Shown here: piece after piece, positions 45,215-55,700 of the stretch | Position numbering within the stretch: position 1 is the stretch's first letter | How the letters are laid out: each line of letters starts with the position of its first letter | Assembly (NCBI RefSeq): GCF_029931775.1 | Contig: NC_079321.1 | Span: 6,107,001 to 6,171,000, forward strand | Source: Euleptes europaea | Lineage: Eukaryota; Chordata; Lepidosauria; Squamata; Sphaerodactylidae | DNA length: 64,000 nt | Direction of reading: 5' to 3' | Position numbers and translations under genes: made by a program | The notes under the pieces: generated by a model | What the model was told of the DNA's origin: nothing | The model's input: the letters and a program-made list of their open reading frames with translations, nothing else | Databases searched by the model: none

Positions 45215-45220
45215 AATAAA
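45215..45220 (+). terminator. RAB1A: RAB1A proximal poly(A) signal
   Basis: An AATAAA follows an A-rich run 66 nt after the stop codon. It would give a very short 3'UTR. Confidence 0.4.
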
Positions 45221-46015
45221 GCCTCAATTGTACTGTATGTAGCTGCACTACAACAGATTCTTAATCGCCTCCACAAAGGTCAGAGATTGTAAATGGTCAA
45301 TACTGACTTGTTTTTTTATTCCCCCGATTCGATAAAAGCTAACTTCATTTTCAGAAACGTGTTAAACCTTCTTGTGTGCCGGTTTATTAAAAGCGTGTAA
45401 TCCTTGTTTTTTTCCCTGATACCAGACTGTTTCCTGTGGTTGGCTAAACTTGGAATATATATATTTTGTTCTGATTATATTGGCATGTTTAGATGTCAGG
45501 TTTAGTCTTCTGAAGATGAAGTTGAGCCCGGGTTTTTTGTATCTCTTCTCCTCCCCCCCCCCCCCCGGCCTCAACAGCACAACTGTTGTCTGTCACTTTT
45601 CCCATCCATAAAAAGTTCCGTAAGACATTCTGTGTAAGATCGGATTCTGCTAGTTTCTCCTCGTAGAGCTGTAAATAGGGAAATGGCCAGTGACCAGGAT
45701 CCACGCCGATTTAGTCAGACACCCAACGAGGAAGGTGGGAACGTTTCTCCAACCGGGACCCCTTCTCTCCCCTCCCTCAATGCTTCTCCCGGCCGACCTC
45801 TTTTGAAATGAGAGGGGAGTTTGACGAGCAGTTTCTGATCTGGCTGCCGTCCAGAGCAAAACCGAGGGGGGGGGGGAAATTGCCCAAACTTTCAGCTCTC
45901 CTCAAGCGACAGCAGTATCCCTGCCATTGACTCTTTCGTCATACTCTACGTATAATTTGTGGCTGCGGAGCATTGTAATTTGTGGCACAACCTGTAACAA
46001 ACCGAAGACATGTTC

Positions 46016-46021
46016 AATAAA
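46016..46021 (+). terminator. RAB1A: RAB1A middle poly(A) signal
   Basis: An AATAAA in an AT-rich context (TTCAATAAATATTG), about 870 nt after the stop. Confidence 0.5.
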
Positions 46022-46538
46022 TATTGTACTACTTGGAAAGTAATATCATACTGTTATGGTGATAAGTATTGTCTTAATTCGTACAGCTAAGGGGGAAGGC
46101 TCATGATGTGCCCCCAGATGTACCTTTTCCCACGCAGCAACAGGCACTTTAGACTCTTTCCTAGACTGGACCCTCCGAGCCCAAGCGACTAACTAGAGTA
46201 CCGTCGTCATGATGTTTCCGGCATTTTTGCTACACTTGGAACAAACAATTTAGCATAATGTTGTTTATAGGATCATAATCACTAAGTGTACCATATTTCT
46301 CTCCTCTGCCCACCCCACACCCCCATCCTAAGTGTCTGGATCTGTTTCTAAATGGTTTCATTTAGAAATAACTTGTCTCTTTATTTTATTTTTTTGCTCT
46401 GTCGTAGAAAAGTAAACAGTATTTTCCCCCTACTATTGAATGACTTCAAACTAACAAGTTGACGTTAACTCTGCCGCTCTGTCATGTCTTTTCTATATAA
46501 TGTTACTTCCATTCTCTCACAATCAAACTGTTGACTTT

Positions 46539-46544
46539 AATAAA
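46539..46544 (+). terminator. RAB1A: RAB1A distal poly(A) signal
   Basis: An AATAAA about 1.39 kb past the stop, followed by a GT-rich stretch (TTGGTGGCTTGGTG) that resembles a downstream cleavage-factor site. Confidence 0.55.
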
Positions 46545-47067
46545 ACTTAGTGCAATTTATTGGTGGCTTGGTGACGTGCATAAGGCACAAGAAAGCATGG
46601 AATGGTGGGGGCCGGTAAGAAGCTAAAGGGATCGGAAGGTTTATCGTGTCACGTTGCATGCGGAAGAGAAGCTCCTCGATGACAAAATGCGAGTTTGAGC
46701 AGTAGAATTTTTGTACAGAGAGACTTAAATCCATTAGTGCCTGACATCTGGGTTTATCATCACCAACTTGATCGGAGGCCGCAGATCTTTGCTTTGCAAA
46801 AGATTCGTTCCAAACTGCCATTACGGCTAATTTTTTCCCGTACAGAGACACCCAGATGTGACTGCAAAAAGACACCCCTTGGGTATGCTGGGAAGCAAAG
46901 CGCGTTAGCAGACCCCTAAAGCCGGAAGCTGCCTCCCAAGGTGATGGGGAGGACAGCCGTTGGTGGTCTGCACCCTCAGCGGAAATGTAGAGTACTTCTA
47001 AGTCTTCTACTGTTGTTGGAAGATTGAAATTATTGAAACTTTGAATTTGCTCTCCTGAGAATTTCAC

Positions 47068-47073
47068 AATAAA
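47068..47073 (+). terminator. RAB1A: RAB1A most distal poly(A) signal
   Basis: An AATAAA followed by a GTGT-containing stretch, at the end of the repeat-free block. It is the likely end of the longest transcript. Confidence 0.5.
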
Positions 47074-47221
47074 GTGTACTTCATAATGATGTGCTTAGTG
47101 GATCAATTCATGACATGCTTTCAGGGAGTGGTGGGTCGATCGATCGACGGGGAGAGACTGCGGCTCAGTGGAAGAGCCTCTGCTTGGCACGCAGAAGGTC
47201 CCCGGTTCAGTACCCGGCATT

Positions 47222-47871
47222 GAAGAAAAAAGAAAAGGAATGAAACTCAACCTAGAATCATAGAGTTGGAAGGGACCACCAGGGTCATCTAGTCCAATCC
47301 CCTGCACAATGGAGAAAATTCACAGCCACCTCCCCACCCCACACACTCCGTGACCCCTTCTCCATGCCCAGAAGATGGCCAAGATGCCCTCCCTCTCATG
47401 ATCTGCCTAAGGTCACAGAATCAGCATTGCTGACAGATACCTAAAAAAACAAGCTGGGTACCCAAGGTTTGGTGGGATAAATAAAATAATAGTGAAAATA
47501 TAATTTATTTGAGGCGCTATGTCAAGAAAATTATTTTAAAAATAGTTAAAACAGCACAATTGAATTTCCTAAGGTTGATATACTGAAGCTACATGCCAGA
47601 CATGTTTCGGCCTATTTGGCCTTCCTCGTTGGTCAATTGAAACCCATGTAAAACATGCACATATTTACAGATATATAAACATATACAAACATATATCAGA
47701 CCAGGCATGTATATATGTTGTATAGTATATTTCCAATTATACAAACATCTGGTTAAATTGTCTACATGTTGTTATATTGGGCTGTATATGTCTCCCATAT
47801 AAAATGTGTGTGCAATTATCAATCTGGTAAAACCTGGTCTGCTGTATAATTGCATGTGTTTATGTATAGTT
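47222..47871 (-). mobile_element. HH element inside SINE-C
   Basis: Opens TGAAGAAAAAAGAAAAGG and AAACTCAACCT like 29920. On the minus strand CAACGAGGAAGGCCAAATAG and GCCGAAACATGTC near 47640-47600 give a GGCC/GGCC hairpin followed by GAAA, a hammerhead-like core. AT-rich with CATATA words. Split by CR1. Confidence 0.55.
47252..47445 (-). repeat. CR1 3' end inside HH element
   Basis: CTAGAATCATAGAGTTGGAA to GAATCAGCATTGCTGACAGA. Confidence 0.85.
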
Positions 47872-47931
47872 ACAAGGACCAGGTAGTGGGCAATGTGAAA
47901 GACCTCAGCTTGATGCCATGGAGAGCCACAG

Positions 47932-48102
47932 GGAGGGGGCATGGCTCAGTGGCAGAGTCTCTGCTTGGCATGCAGAAGGTCCCAGGTTCAGTCCCTGGCA
48001 TCTCCAGTTAAAGGGACTAGGCAAGTAGCTGATGTGAAACACCTCTGCTTAAGACCATGGAAAGCCAAAGTGAGTTGGCAGTTCTGACCTTGAAGCTTCA
48101 TC
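47932..48102 (+). repeat. SINE-C
   Basis: GGGAGGGGGCATGGCTCAGT to TGACCTTGAAGCTTCAT, with the end shortened. Confidence 0.85.
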
Positions 48103-48313
48103 CAGAAAAGCAGTCACACTTATTTCCAAGAATCTTGAGCATTCTGGAATCCTCCAAACCTGCTATTGAAACTTTTCTGTGTTGTACAGAAACATTTGAG
48201 GTGGATCTGTTGCTCTTGATTGTTCCATGGAATTAATTGGTGTGTACTTCCATTTCTGAACTTCAGAAAACTCCTAAAGCGCAAACAGGTAGGGGTGCCT
48301 TTGTACTCAAAAC

Positions 48314-48477
48314 CAGGGGTGTCAATCGTAAGGCCCGCAGGTCGGATCCAGCCCCTTGAGAGCTCTTATCGGGTCCGCAAGGCAGCCCCCCATCTGCTCT
48401 CGATCTGGGCTGGCGAGGCATGGCCCGGCCCGACCAAATGACACTTTGTCATAGAACTATTGAGTTTGACATCCCTG
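48314..48477 (-). mobile_element. hAT MITE (GTGTCAAAC family)
   Basis: CAGGGGTGTCAATCGTAAGG to GTTTGACATCCCTG, flanked by CTCAAAAC (48306-48313) and CTCTAAAC (48478-48485). Confidence 0.85.
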
Positions 48478-48802
48478 CTCTAAACCGTCTTCTAAACTGT
48501 ATAGAATAGATGTTGCCTAGATAGACCCTTGTGTGATCTGGCCGAATCCTGAAATTTCTCTCTTCTGCTGCACTTCGTGACATGAAATCCAAAGAACTGG
48601 CTAATGTTCTTCTTATTAGGTTATTACAGACCTCCAGGACCGAATTGTTACCTACTCTGTAGGCCATAGAAAGTAATCTTTTGTCCAGTGGGAGAAAATT
48701 CTCCACTTACCTTACATTTCTTTCCCAGAAGTGTAGGGATACTGCCGTCAAATCTGACACTCTAAAATGCATGCAAGCTAGGCCCTGTTGTTTCTATTAG
48801 AT

Positions 48803-48953
48803 ACCCTCACACATACATAAGAAAGGCCCTGCTGGATCAGACCAAGGCCCATCAAGTCCAGCAGTCTGTTCACACAGTGGCCAACCAGGCGTCTGGACTT
48901 GATGGGCCTTGGTCTGATCCAGCATGACCTTTCTTATGTTCTAATGTGAGGGT
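48803..48953. repeat. Fold-back palindrome of an L3-type tail
   Basis: Arms 48803-48860 and 48894-48953 are inverted copies of the L3 tail end with a 33-nt spacer. The flank words ACCCTCACA and TGTGAGGGT are also inverted, so the inversion spans past the element. Confidence 0.85.
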
Positions 48954-49114
48954 GTTTTGGAGGTCATTAATCCATAGAAGAGACTTGACGGTACTTAACA
49001 CCCAAAGATTATGTGAAAGGCTGTTCAGATCACAGAGGGGAGAGTCAACCTTAGCTCCAAGAAGCTGCTGGGTAGATTAAAATCACCTCTTTCCACTGCC
49101 AATTCAAATTCAAC

Positions 49115-49290
49115 AGAACCTTAAAAGACCAACAAGATTTCCCGGGGGAATCAACCTATGAGCGTTAAAGCTGTCTTCATCAAATACAAGTAGGAATGGC
49201 ATTTATGCTTGTATCCGAGGCCGGGAGCTTATCCCCTGGAAACCTTTTTGTTTCTTAAGGCGCTGCTGGACTCTAATCTTATTCGTACCA
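49115..49290 (-). mobile_element. HH element tail, reverse, and a second scrap
   Basis: ACAGAACCTTAAAAGACCAA and ATGAGCGTTAAAGCTGTCTT match the reverse tail. A plus-strand scrap follows (AAGGCGCTGCTGGACTCTAA). Confidence 0.45.
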
Positions 49291-49319
49291 CTTGTTCTTA
49301 TACAGCACAGGACTCCTGC

Positions 49320-49695
49320 AGTGATGAAAAATCCAATTTTATTTGCAAGATATATTTTCCATCAGGGTAAGGTTAACACCGTATAAACCACTCACTGAAA
49401 ATTACATAGGGAAACAAGCATTGGCAATGGACAACTTATTCAAACAAAGTAATAAAACACAGTAAAATAATATTTTTAAATCCCTCCAATCCTGAGGCTG
49501 TTCTGTGAAAAAAGGATCTTTTTGCATACTCCGATACGTTGACGTCTAGTCGAAAGCCAGTCTCTGTCATTCATTCCCTTGAAATCCAGCTTGATGATGT
49601 GGTTTCCGTCGCTTTGGCGGAAAAACAAGCAGTTCCGACTTTGCAAAGCCTGTGGTTCCGTTTCAGCCCATATTGAAGCAGCCCCTTCACTTGGC
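49320..49695 (-). other. CEP68: CEP68 3'UTR
   Basis: Sequence between the CEP68 stop and a minus-strand AATAAA. No repeat is recognised in it. The end is inferred from the signal. Confidence 0.55.
49338..49343 (-). terminator. CEP68: CEP68 poly(A) signal
   Basis: AATAAA on the minus strand about 350 nt past the stop (context GCAAATAAAATTGG). No other good signal lies between it and the stop. Confidence 0.6.
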
Positions 49696-49716
49696 TTAAC
49701 GCGTGGCTGACATTAA
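49696..49716 (-). CDS. CEP68: CEP68 last coding exon (six residues and stop)
   Basis: A strong acceptor (TTTCTTTTCCAG) at 49717 leads into LMSATR and TAA in the phase set by the previous exon. The human C-terminus has a different ending, so this short tail rests on splice logic alone. About 380 nt of 3'UTR follow. Confidence 0.6.
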   Translation of the reverse strand, partial: LMSATR

Positions 49717-52700
49717 CTGGAAAAGAAATGTTGCCGCCATTAAAGATCAGAAGGAGAAACCACGCATCATGTGCTGAATGGTAGGAGTGTTGGAGAAAAG
49801 GCTTCTATTTGTTTATTCAAAACATTTCTATGCTGCCTTGCCACCCAATGAGGGGGCCCAAGGATGGCACACGGAAAAACATTTAAACAATTGTGTGTGT
49901 AAAGTGCCGTCAAGTCGCAGCCGACTTATGGTGACCCCTTATGGGGTTTTCATGGCAAGAGACTAACAGAGGTGGTTTGCCAGTGCCTTCCTCTGCACAG
50001 CAACCCTGGTCTTCCTTGGTGGTCTCCCATCCAAATACTAACCAGGGCTGACCCTGCTTAGCTTCTGAGATCTGACGAGATCATGCTGTACCATGCTGCC
50101 TCCCCTCCTATTTAAACAATTACAAACATTTAAAATGTTTAAATAATTCAATAAAAACACATAAACAAAGAATACCAGAACCAGGGAGGGATGGCCAATA
50201 ATGGTTACTAGGAATATGCCAAATGAAACAAAAGAAAAAGTGTTGGTTTTTATATGCCAACTTTCTCTAACAGTTAAGGAAGACCCAAACTAGCTTACAA
50301 TCACCTTCCCTTCCCCTCCCCACAACAGAAACCCTGTGAGGTAGGTGGGGCTGAGAGAGCTCTAAGACAGCTGTGACTAGCCCAAGGTCACCCAGCTGGC
50401 TTCATGTGAAGGAGTGGGGAAACCAACACGGTTCTCCAGATTAGCCTCCGCCGCTCATGTGGAGGAGTGGGGAATCGAACCTCCGCTCCAAACCACCGCT
50501 CTTAGCCACTATACAACGCTGGCTCTCCAGGGTGGCTGCACCCACTGCACTGTGTCTGAATTCCAAAGATACCCCCAGGCTGAAAAGGGGGTTAGGGGCC
50601 CTGTTCTGGAGAGTACCCCAGAATGCATACTTTCCATCTCATCCCCCCCCCCCCACAGACACACACACACAGTTTCCAACCTCTGCTCACCCATTTCGAC
50701 GCCTCGGTTGGGCCGGCCGGCTGCAGAGTGTCGCGGCTCTCACTCAAGCCGGCATCCAACGTGTCCAGCGCTCCCAGGATCGACTGGTAGAAGAGGTCGG
50801 CGTTGCTTTCAAGCTCGCAGGATTGTTTCGAGATCAAAGCGAGGGTTCGCTGCAGAACTAGCAAACCGAGGTTTGTGTAGGGGGAAAAAAAGATTATGAC
50901 AGCAAAGCAGCAGGATTCCTTGGGACATATTTGTTAGGCTGTGAGAGCAGCTGTTACTCAAGCAGTTTTATATGCATAAGGGGGGAAGCTGGTTGCGGAC
51001 GGCAACTGTTTCCCTACAGAGACAACTAGTGATTGTTTCCATCCAGGAGAGGGCAATATAGCCTCAATAAGCCGGCATGTGGCAGAGTCAGAATAGGGCA
51101 TTACCAAACATGCCAGGAATGGACCCAGCATCCCACAATACATTTAGGTAGAGCTAATAAGCGCATGAGAAGAAGAGTTGTTTTTTATTTGAAGACTTTC
51201 TCTACCACTTAAGGGAGAATCAAACCGGCTTACAATCACCTTCCCTTCCCCTCCTCACAACAGACACCCTGTGAGGGAGGTGGGGCTGAGAGAGCTCAAA
51301 GAGCTGTGACTAGCCCAAGGTCACCCAGCTGGCTTCGTGTGCAGGAGTGGGGAAACCAACCCTGTTCTCCAGATTAGCCTCCGCCGCTCCTGTGGAGGAG
51401 TGGGGAATCAAACCCGGTTCTCCAGATCAGAGTCCACCGCTCTTAACCACTACACCATGCTGGCCTAACTCATTGTCACTCATTTGTTACGAGGGCCAGA
51501 TACGACATAAATGTCACTTAGTGGGAGCCGAGCTATGCCTTGCCAGCCCAGATCAAGAATGGGGGGGGGGCTGCCTCACGGGCCGGATCCAGCCGGTGGG
51601 CCTTATGTTCGACACCCCTGGTATAGTGGTTAAAAGCAAAGGACTCTAATCTGGAACAACCGGGTTCGATTCCCCACTCCTCTACGTGAAGCCTGCTGGG
51701 TGACCTTGGGTCAGTCACAGTTCTTTCCGAACTCTCCCAGCCCACGCGGAGCCAGGCAATGGCAAACCAGCTCCAAAGGTCTCTAGTCTTGAAGAAGAAG
51801 TGTTGGCTTTTATATGCCGACTTTCTCTACCACTTAAGAGAGACTCAAACCATCTTACAATCACCTTCCCTTCCCATCCCCACAACAGGCTGAGAGAGCT
51901 CTAAGACAGCTGTGACTAGCCCAAGGTCACCCAGCTGGCTTCATGTGGAGGAGTGGGGAATCAAACCCAGTTCTCCAGATCAGAGTCCACTGCTCTTAAC
52001 CACTACACCATGCTGAAACCCCTACAGGGTTGCCATAGGTCAGCTGTGACTTGACGGCACTTTCCACCACAAGCGCAAGGAACTGACAGCACCAATAAAT
52101 ACTCCAGGGGTCCCCAGCATTTCGGGGCCTATGGGCAACTTTGGAATTCTGGCCCAGTGCGGTGGGCGCAGCCACAAAAAAAGCTGCCCAAAATGGCCTG
52201 TGCAGCTTACATTTTTAAAAATGTGCACAGCCAATCAAACCTCCAAAGGCCAATCAGCAGCCCTGCTGGGCCAAAGCCACACCTGACCCCGCCCACTTTC
52301 TCAAAACACTTGGCAGGCACCATATTGGGAACCCCATAAGAACGTAAGAAAGGCCACGCTGGATCAGACCAAGGCCCATCAGGTCCAGCAGTCTGTTCAC
52401 ACAATGGCCAACCAGGTGCCTCCAGGAAGCCCACAAACAAGAAAACTGCAGCAGCACCATCCTGCCTGTGTTCCACAGCACCTCATTTAATGGGCATGCC
52501 CCCCTGATCCTGGAGAGAAGAGGTACGCATCATGACTAGTGTCTATTTTAACTAGTAGCCATGGATAGCCCTCTCCTCCAGGAATATGTCCACTCCCCTC
52601 TTCAAGCCTTCCAAGTTGGCAGCCAACACCACATCCTGGGTCAGGGAGTTCTACAATTTAACCATGTGTTGTGTGAAGCAATACTTCCTTTCCTGTTTTG

Positions 52701-55700
52701 AATCTGTCACCCTCCAGCTTCAGCGGATGACCCCACATTCTGGTATTACGAGAGGGAGAAAAGTTTCTCCCTGTCCACTCTCTCCAAACTAGGCATAATT
52801 TTATAGACCTCTATCATGTCTCCAGATCAGAGTCCAGAAATATGTGCTCCAGAAATATGCTTTTCTGGGACACAGTTTCAGGTCTCTGCTCAGCCACGAG
52901 GAGTGTCAAGTTATTAAATATGTTTGCTGGTGACCTGGCATGGAACAAACTGACAATTTCTTTGCTTTCTGACACATGAGTGAATTTGTAAGCTCCTTGA
53001 CTCTTCAGCTAACCAAACCCATTTGGGTTCTGGAGCAGACATGACAGTTCTGCATATCATTTGACGTCCTCGGCATGCCCAGCCCACTTGGTAAATATTT
53101 GGGAAGCACACCTTCCTGAGCTGGGCAGTTGAATCAGCTCGCTAAAAATAACAAAACTCGGGTTTTGCAAAATCGTTAAAGCTGGAAGAAGAAAACCTAA
53201 CAGAATGAATGTTGAATTCTGGCCAGGAGAGGTTGCAACAATGAGCACAACCCAGACCAAACAAAGTGTTTTTAATGGGTGTGTTATCAAACATATGGAA
53301 AAGGGTAATCTGGTAGACGTTGGAGGACGTTGATTCATAGGGTCGCCGTGAGTCGGAAGCGACTTGACAGCACTTAACACACACACAATCTGGTAGACAT
53401 CTGGGGTCCGATCCTAGCGTTCTTCCACTCATAAAATCATAAAGTTGGAAGGCACCAGCCAGCGTAGTATAGAGGTTAAGAGCAGTGGTTTGGAATGGTG
53501 GACTCTTACCTGGAGAACCGGGTTTGATTCCTCACTTCTCCACATGAGCGGCGGACACGAATTTAGTGAACTGAGTAGGTTTCCCCACTCCTACACATGA
53601 AGCCAGCTGGGTGACCTTGGGCTAGTCACAGCTCTCTTAGAGCTCTCTCAGCCCCACCTACCTCACAGGGTGTCTGTTGTGGGGAAGGGAAGGTGATTGG
53701 AAGCCAGTTCGATTCTTCCTTAAGTGGTAGAGAAAGTCGGCATATAAAAACAAAGTCTTCTTTTTCTTCATCTAGTCCAACCCCCTGCACAATGCAGGAA
53801 ATTCACTTCCCTCATACCCCCAGTGACCCCTACTCCATGCCCAGAAGATGGCAAAAACAAGAACCCTCCACGATCCCTGGCCTGCTGGGTGACCCGGGGC
53901 TAGTCACAGTTCTCTCCAAACCCTCTCAACCCCACCTACCTCACAAGGTGTCTGTTGTGGGGAAAGGAAGGGAAGGAAATTGTAAGCTAGTTTGATTCTT
54001 TTTAAAAGGTAAAGAAAAGCATCTCAGAAAAACCAACTCTTCTTCTTCTCTTCCCACATCACGTTTTGCCTTTGAGGTCCCACTTGCCAGAGACTCTGCT
54101 TACCGGGTGAACTGGATGCCATATTTCGAAGGAGCCTTTCCCCATCTTGCAAGACCCCTTCTGTCAGCGCTTGGTGGCTGGCTAAGTCCTTTTTCAACGC
54201 CTGCCGAGACATAATAGGTTGGACACCTTCAGGTAGGACACACACAAAGCATTTCCAGACTCCGTGCCTCCAAGATTTGGTTGCAGTCGCTAGAAGTATT
54301 CGGCTGACTTGATTCAGACTTGCTAGGCTAGGGCCCGGGAGACCAAGGTTCGATCCCCACTCTGCCACGGAAGCCTGCTGGGTGACCGTGGGCCAGTTAC
54401 ACTCTCAGCCGGACCCACCTCACAGGGCTGTTGTGAGGACAAAATGGAGGCGAGGAGAAGGAGGCAAGTCACTTGGGGTCCCCGTTGGGGAGACAGGAGG
54501 GCTATAAATGAAGTAAATAATAAATAATTACGTTATCCAACCCCATTCTAGCAAATCCCACCTCTTTGTATTACAGGGAGAGTATCCCCTCATTCATAGA
54601 ATCATAGTTGGAAGGTACCACCGGGGTCATCTAGTCCAACCCCCTGCACAATGCAGGAAACTCACAACTACCTCCCCCCTACACACCCGTGACTCCTAAT
54701 CCATGCCCAGAAGATGGCCAAGATGCCCTCCCTCTCATTATCTGCCCAAGGTCATAGAATCAGCATTGCTGACAGATGGCCATCTAGCCTCTGCTTAAAA
54801 ACCTCCAGGGAAAGAGAGCTCACCACCTCCTGAGGAAGCCTGTTCCACTGAGGAACCTCTGTTAGAAAAATCTTCCTAATGTCTAGATGGAAACTCTTCT
54901 GATTTAATTTCAACCCGTTGGGTCAGAAGTACCATAGAATCATAGAGTTGGAAGGGACCACCAGGATCATCTAGTCCAACCCCCTGTACAATGCTGGAAA
55001 TTCACAACTACCTCCCCCACCCCCACCCCCCCAGTGACCCATACTCCATGTCCAGAAGATGGCCAAGATGCCCTCCCTCTCATTATCTGCCCAAGGTCAT
55101 AGAATCAGCATTCCTGACAGATGGCCATCTAACCTCTGCTTAAAAACCTCCAGGGAGGGAGAGCTCACCACTTCCCGAGGAAGCCTGTTCCACCGAGGAA
55201 CTGCTCTGTTAGAAAATTCTTCCTAATGTCTTTTGATTTAATTTCAACCTGTTGGTTCTGGTCCGACCTTCTGGGGCAACAGAAAACAACTCGGCACCCT
55301 CCTCTATATGACAGTCCTTCAAGGACTTGAAGATGGTTATCATATCATCTCTCAGTCTTCTCCTCTTCAGGCTAAACATCCCCAGCTCCTTCAACCTTGC
55401 CTCATAGGACTTGGTCTCCAGACCCCTCACCATCTTTGTTACCCATATTCGGACTGATATGAAAACTGAACCCTTCAAGCCGGCGTGCAGGCAGATCCGT
55501 GCTGCCTGCTTTCAATGTTTCCTCTCCCCTAAAAAAACAAAATACAGTGTACACTGCATCGTAGGTGGAGACTGAAAGCCTGCCATTGCTAGTTTGTTTG
55601 TAGTTGCTCTTGTTTAACAGCTGATACAGGTATTCTGGTGAGACACACCTTTGCTTTCTGGTTCAATGTACACAAAATTATTGAAAATGCTGTTTAAAAT

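Larger units (their letters stand above)
45150..47090 (+). other. RAB1A: RAB1A 3'UTR
   Basis: This stretch is free of recognisable repeats and follows the stop codon directly. It holds four AATAAA signals (45215, 46016, 46539, 47068), so several 3' ends are likely. Its roughly 1.9-kb length fits the long RAB1A 3'UTR of other vertebrates. SINE-C begins shortly after, near 47150. The true end is inferred from the last signal. Confidence 0.65.
47150..47930 (+). repeat. SINE-C, split by a composite insertion
   Basis: Head 47150-47221 (GACTGCGGCTCAGTGGAAGA); the tail resumes ACAAGGACCAGGTAGTGGG at about 47872. Confidence 0.78.

Noticed and set aside
46537-47067. 176-codon minus-strand open frame
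   Set aside because: It lies antisense to the RAB1A 3'UTR, matches no family I recognise and has no splice or promoter context. A chance frame is the simpler reading.
54202-54235. Alternative CEP68 exon B acceptor after CTGAAG
   Set aside because: Used in the phase set by exon A it reaches a stop within 11 codons, while CTCGGCAG keeps the frame and the match to human.
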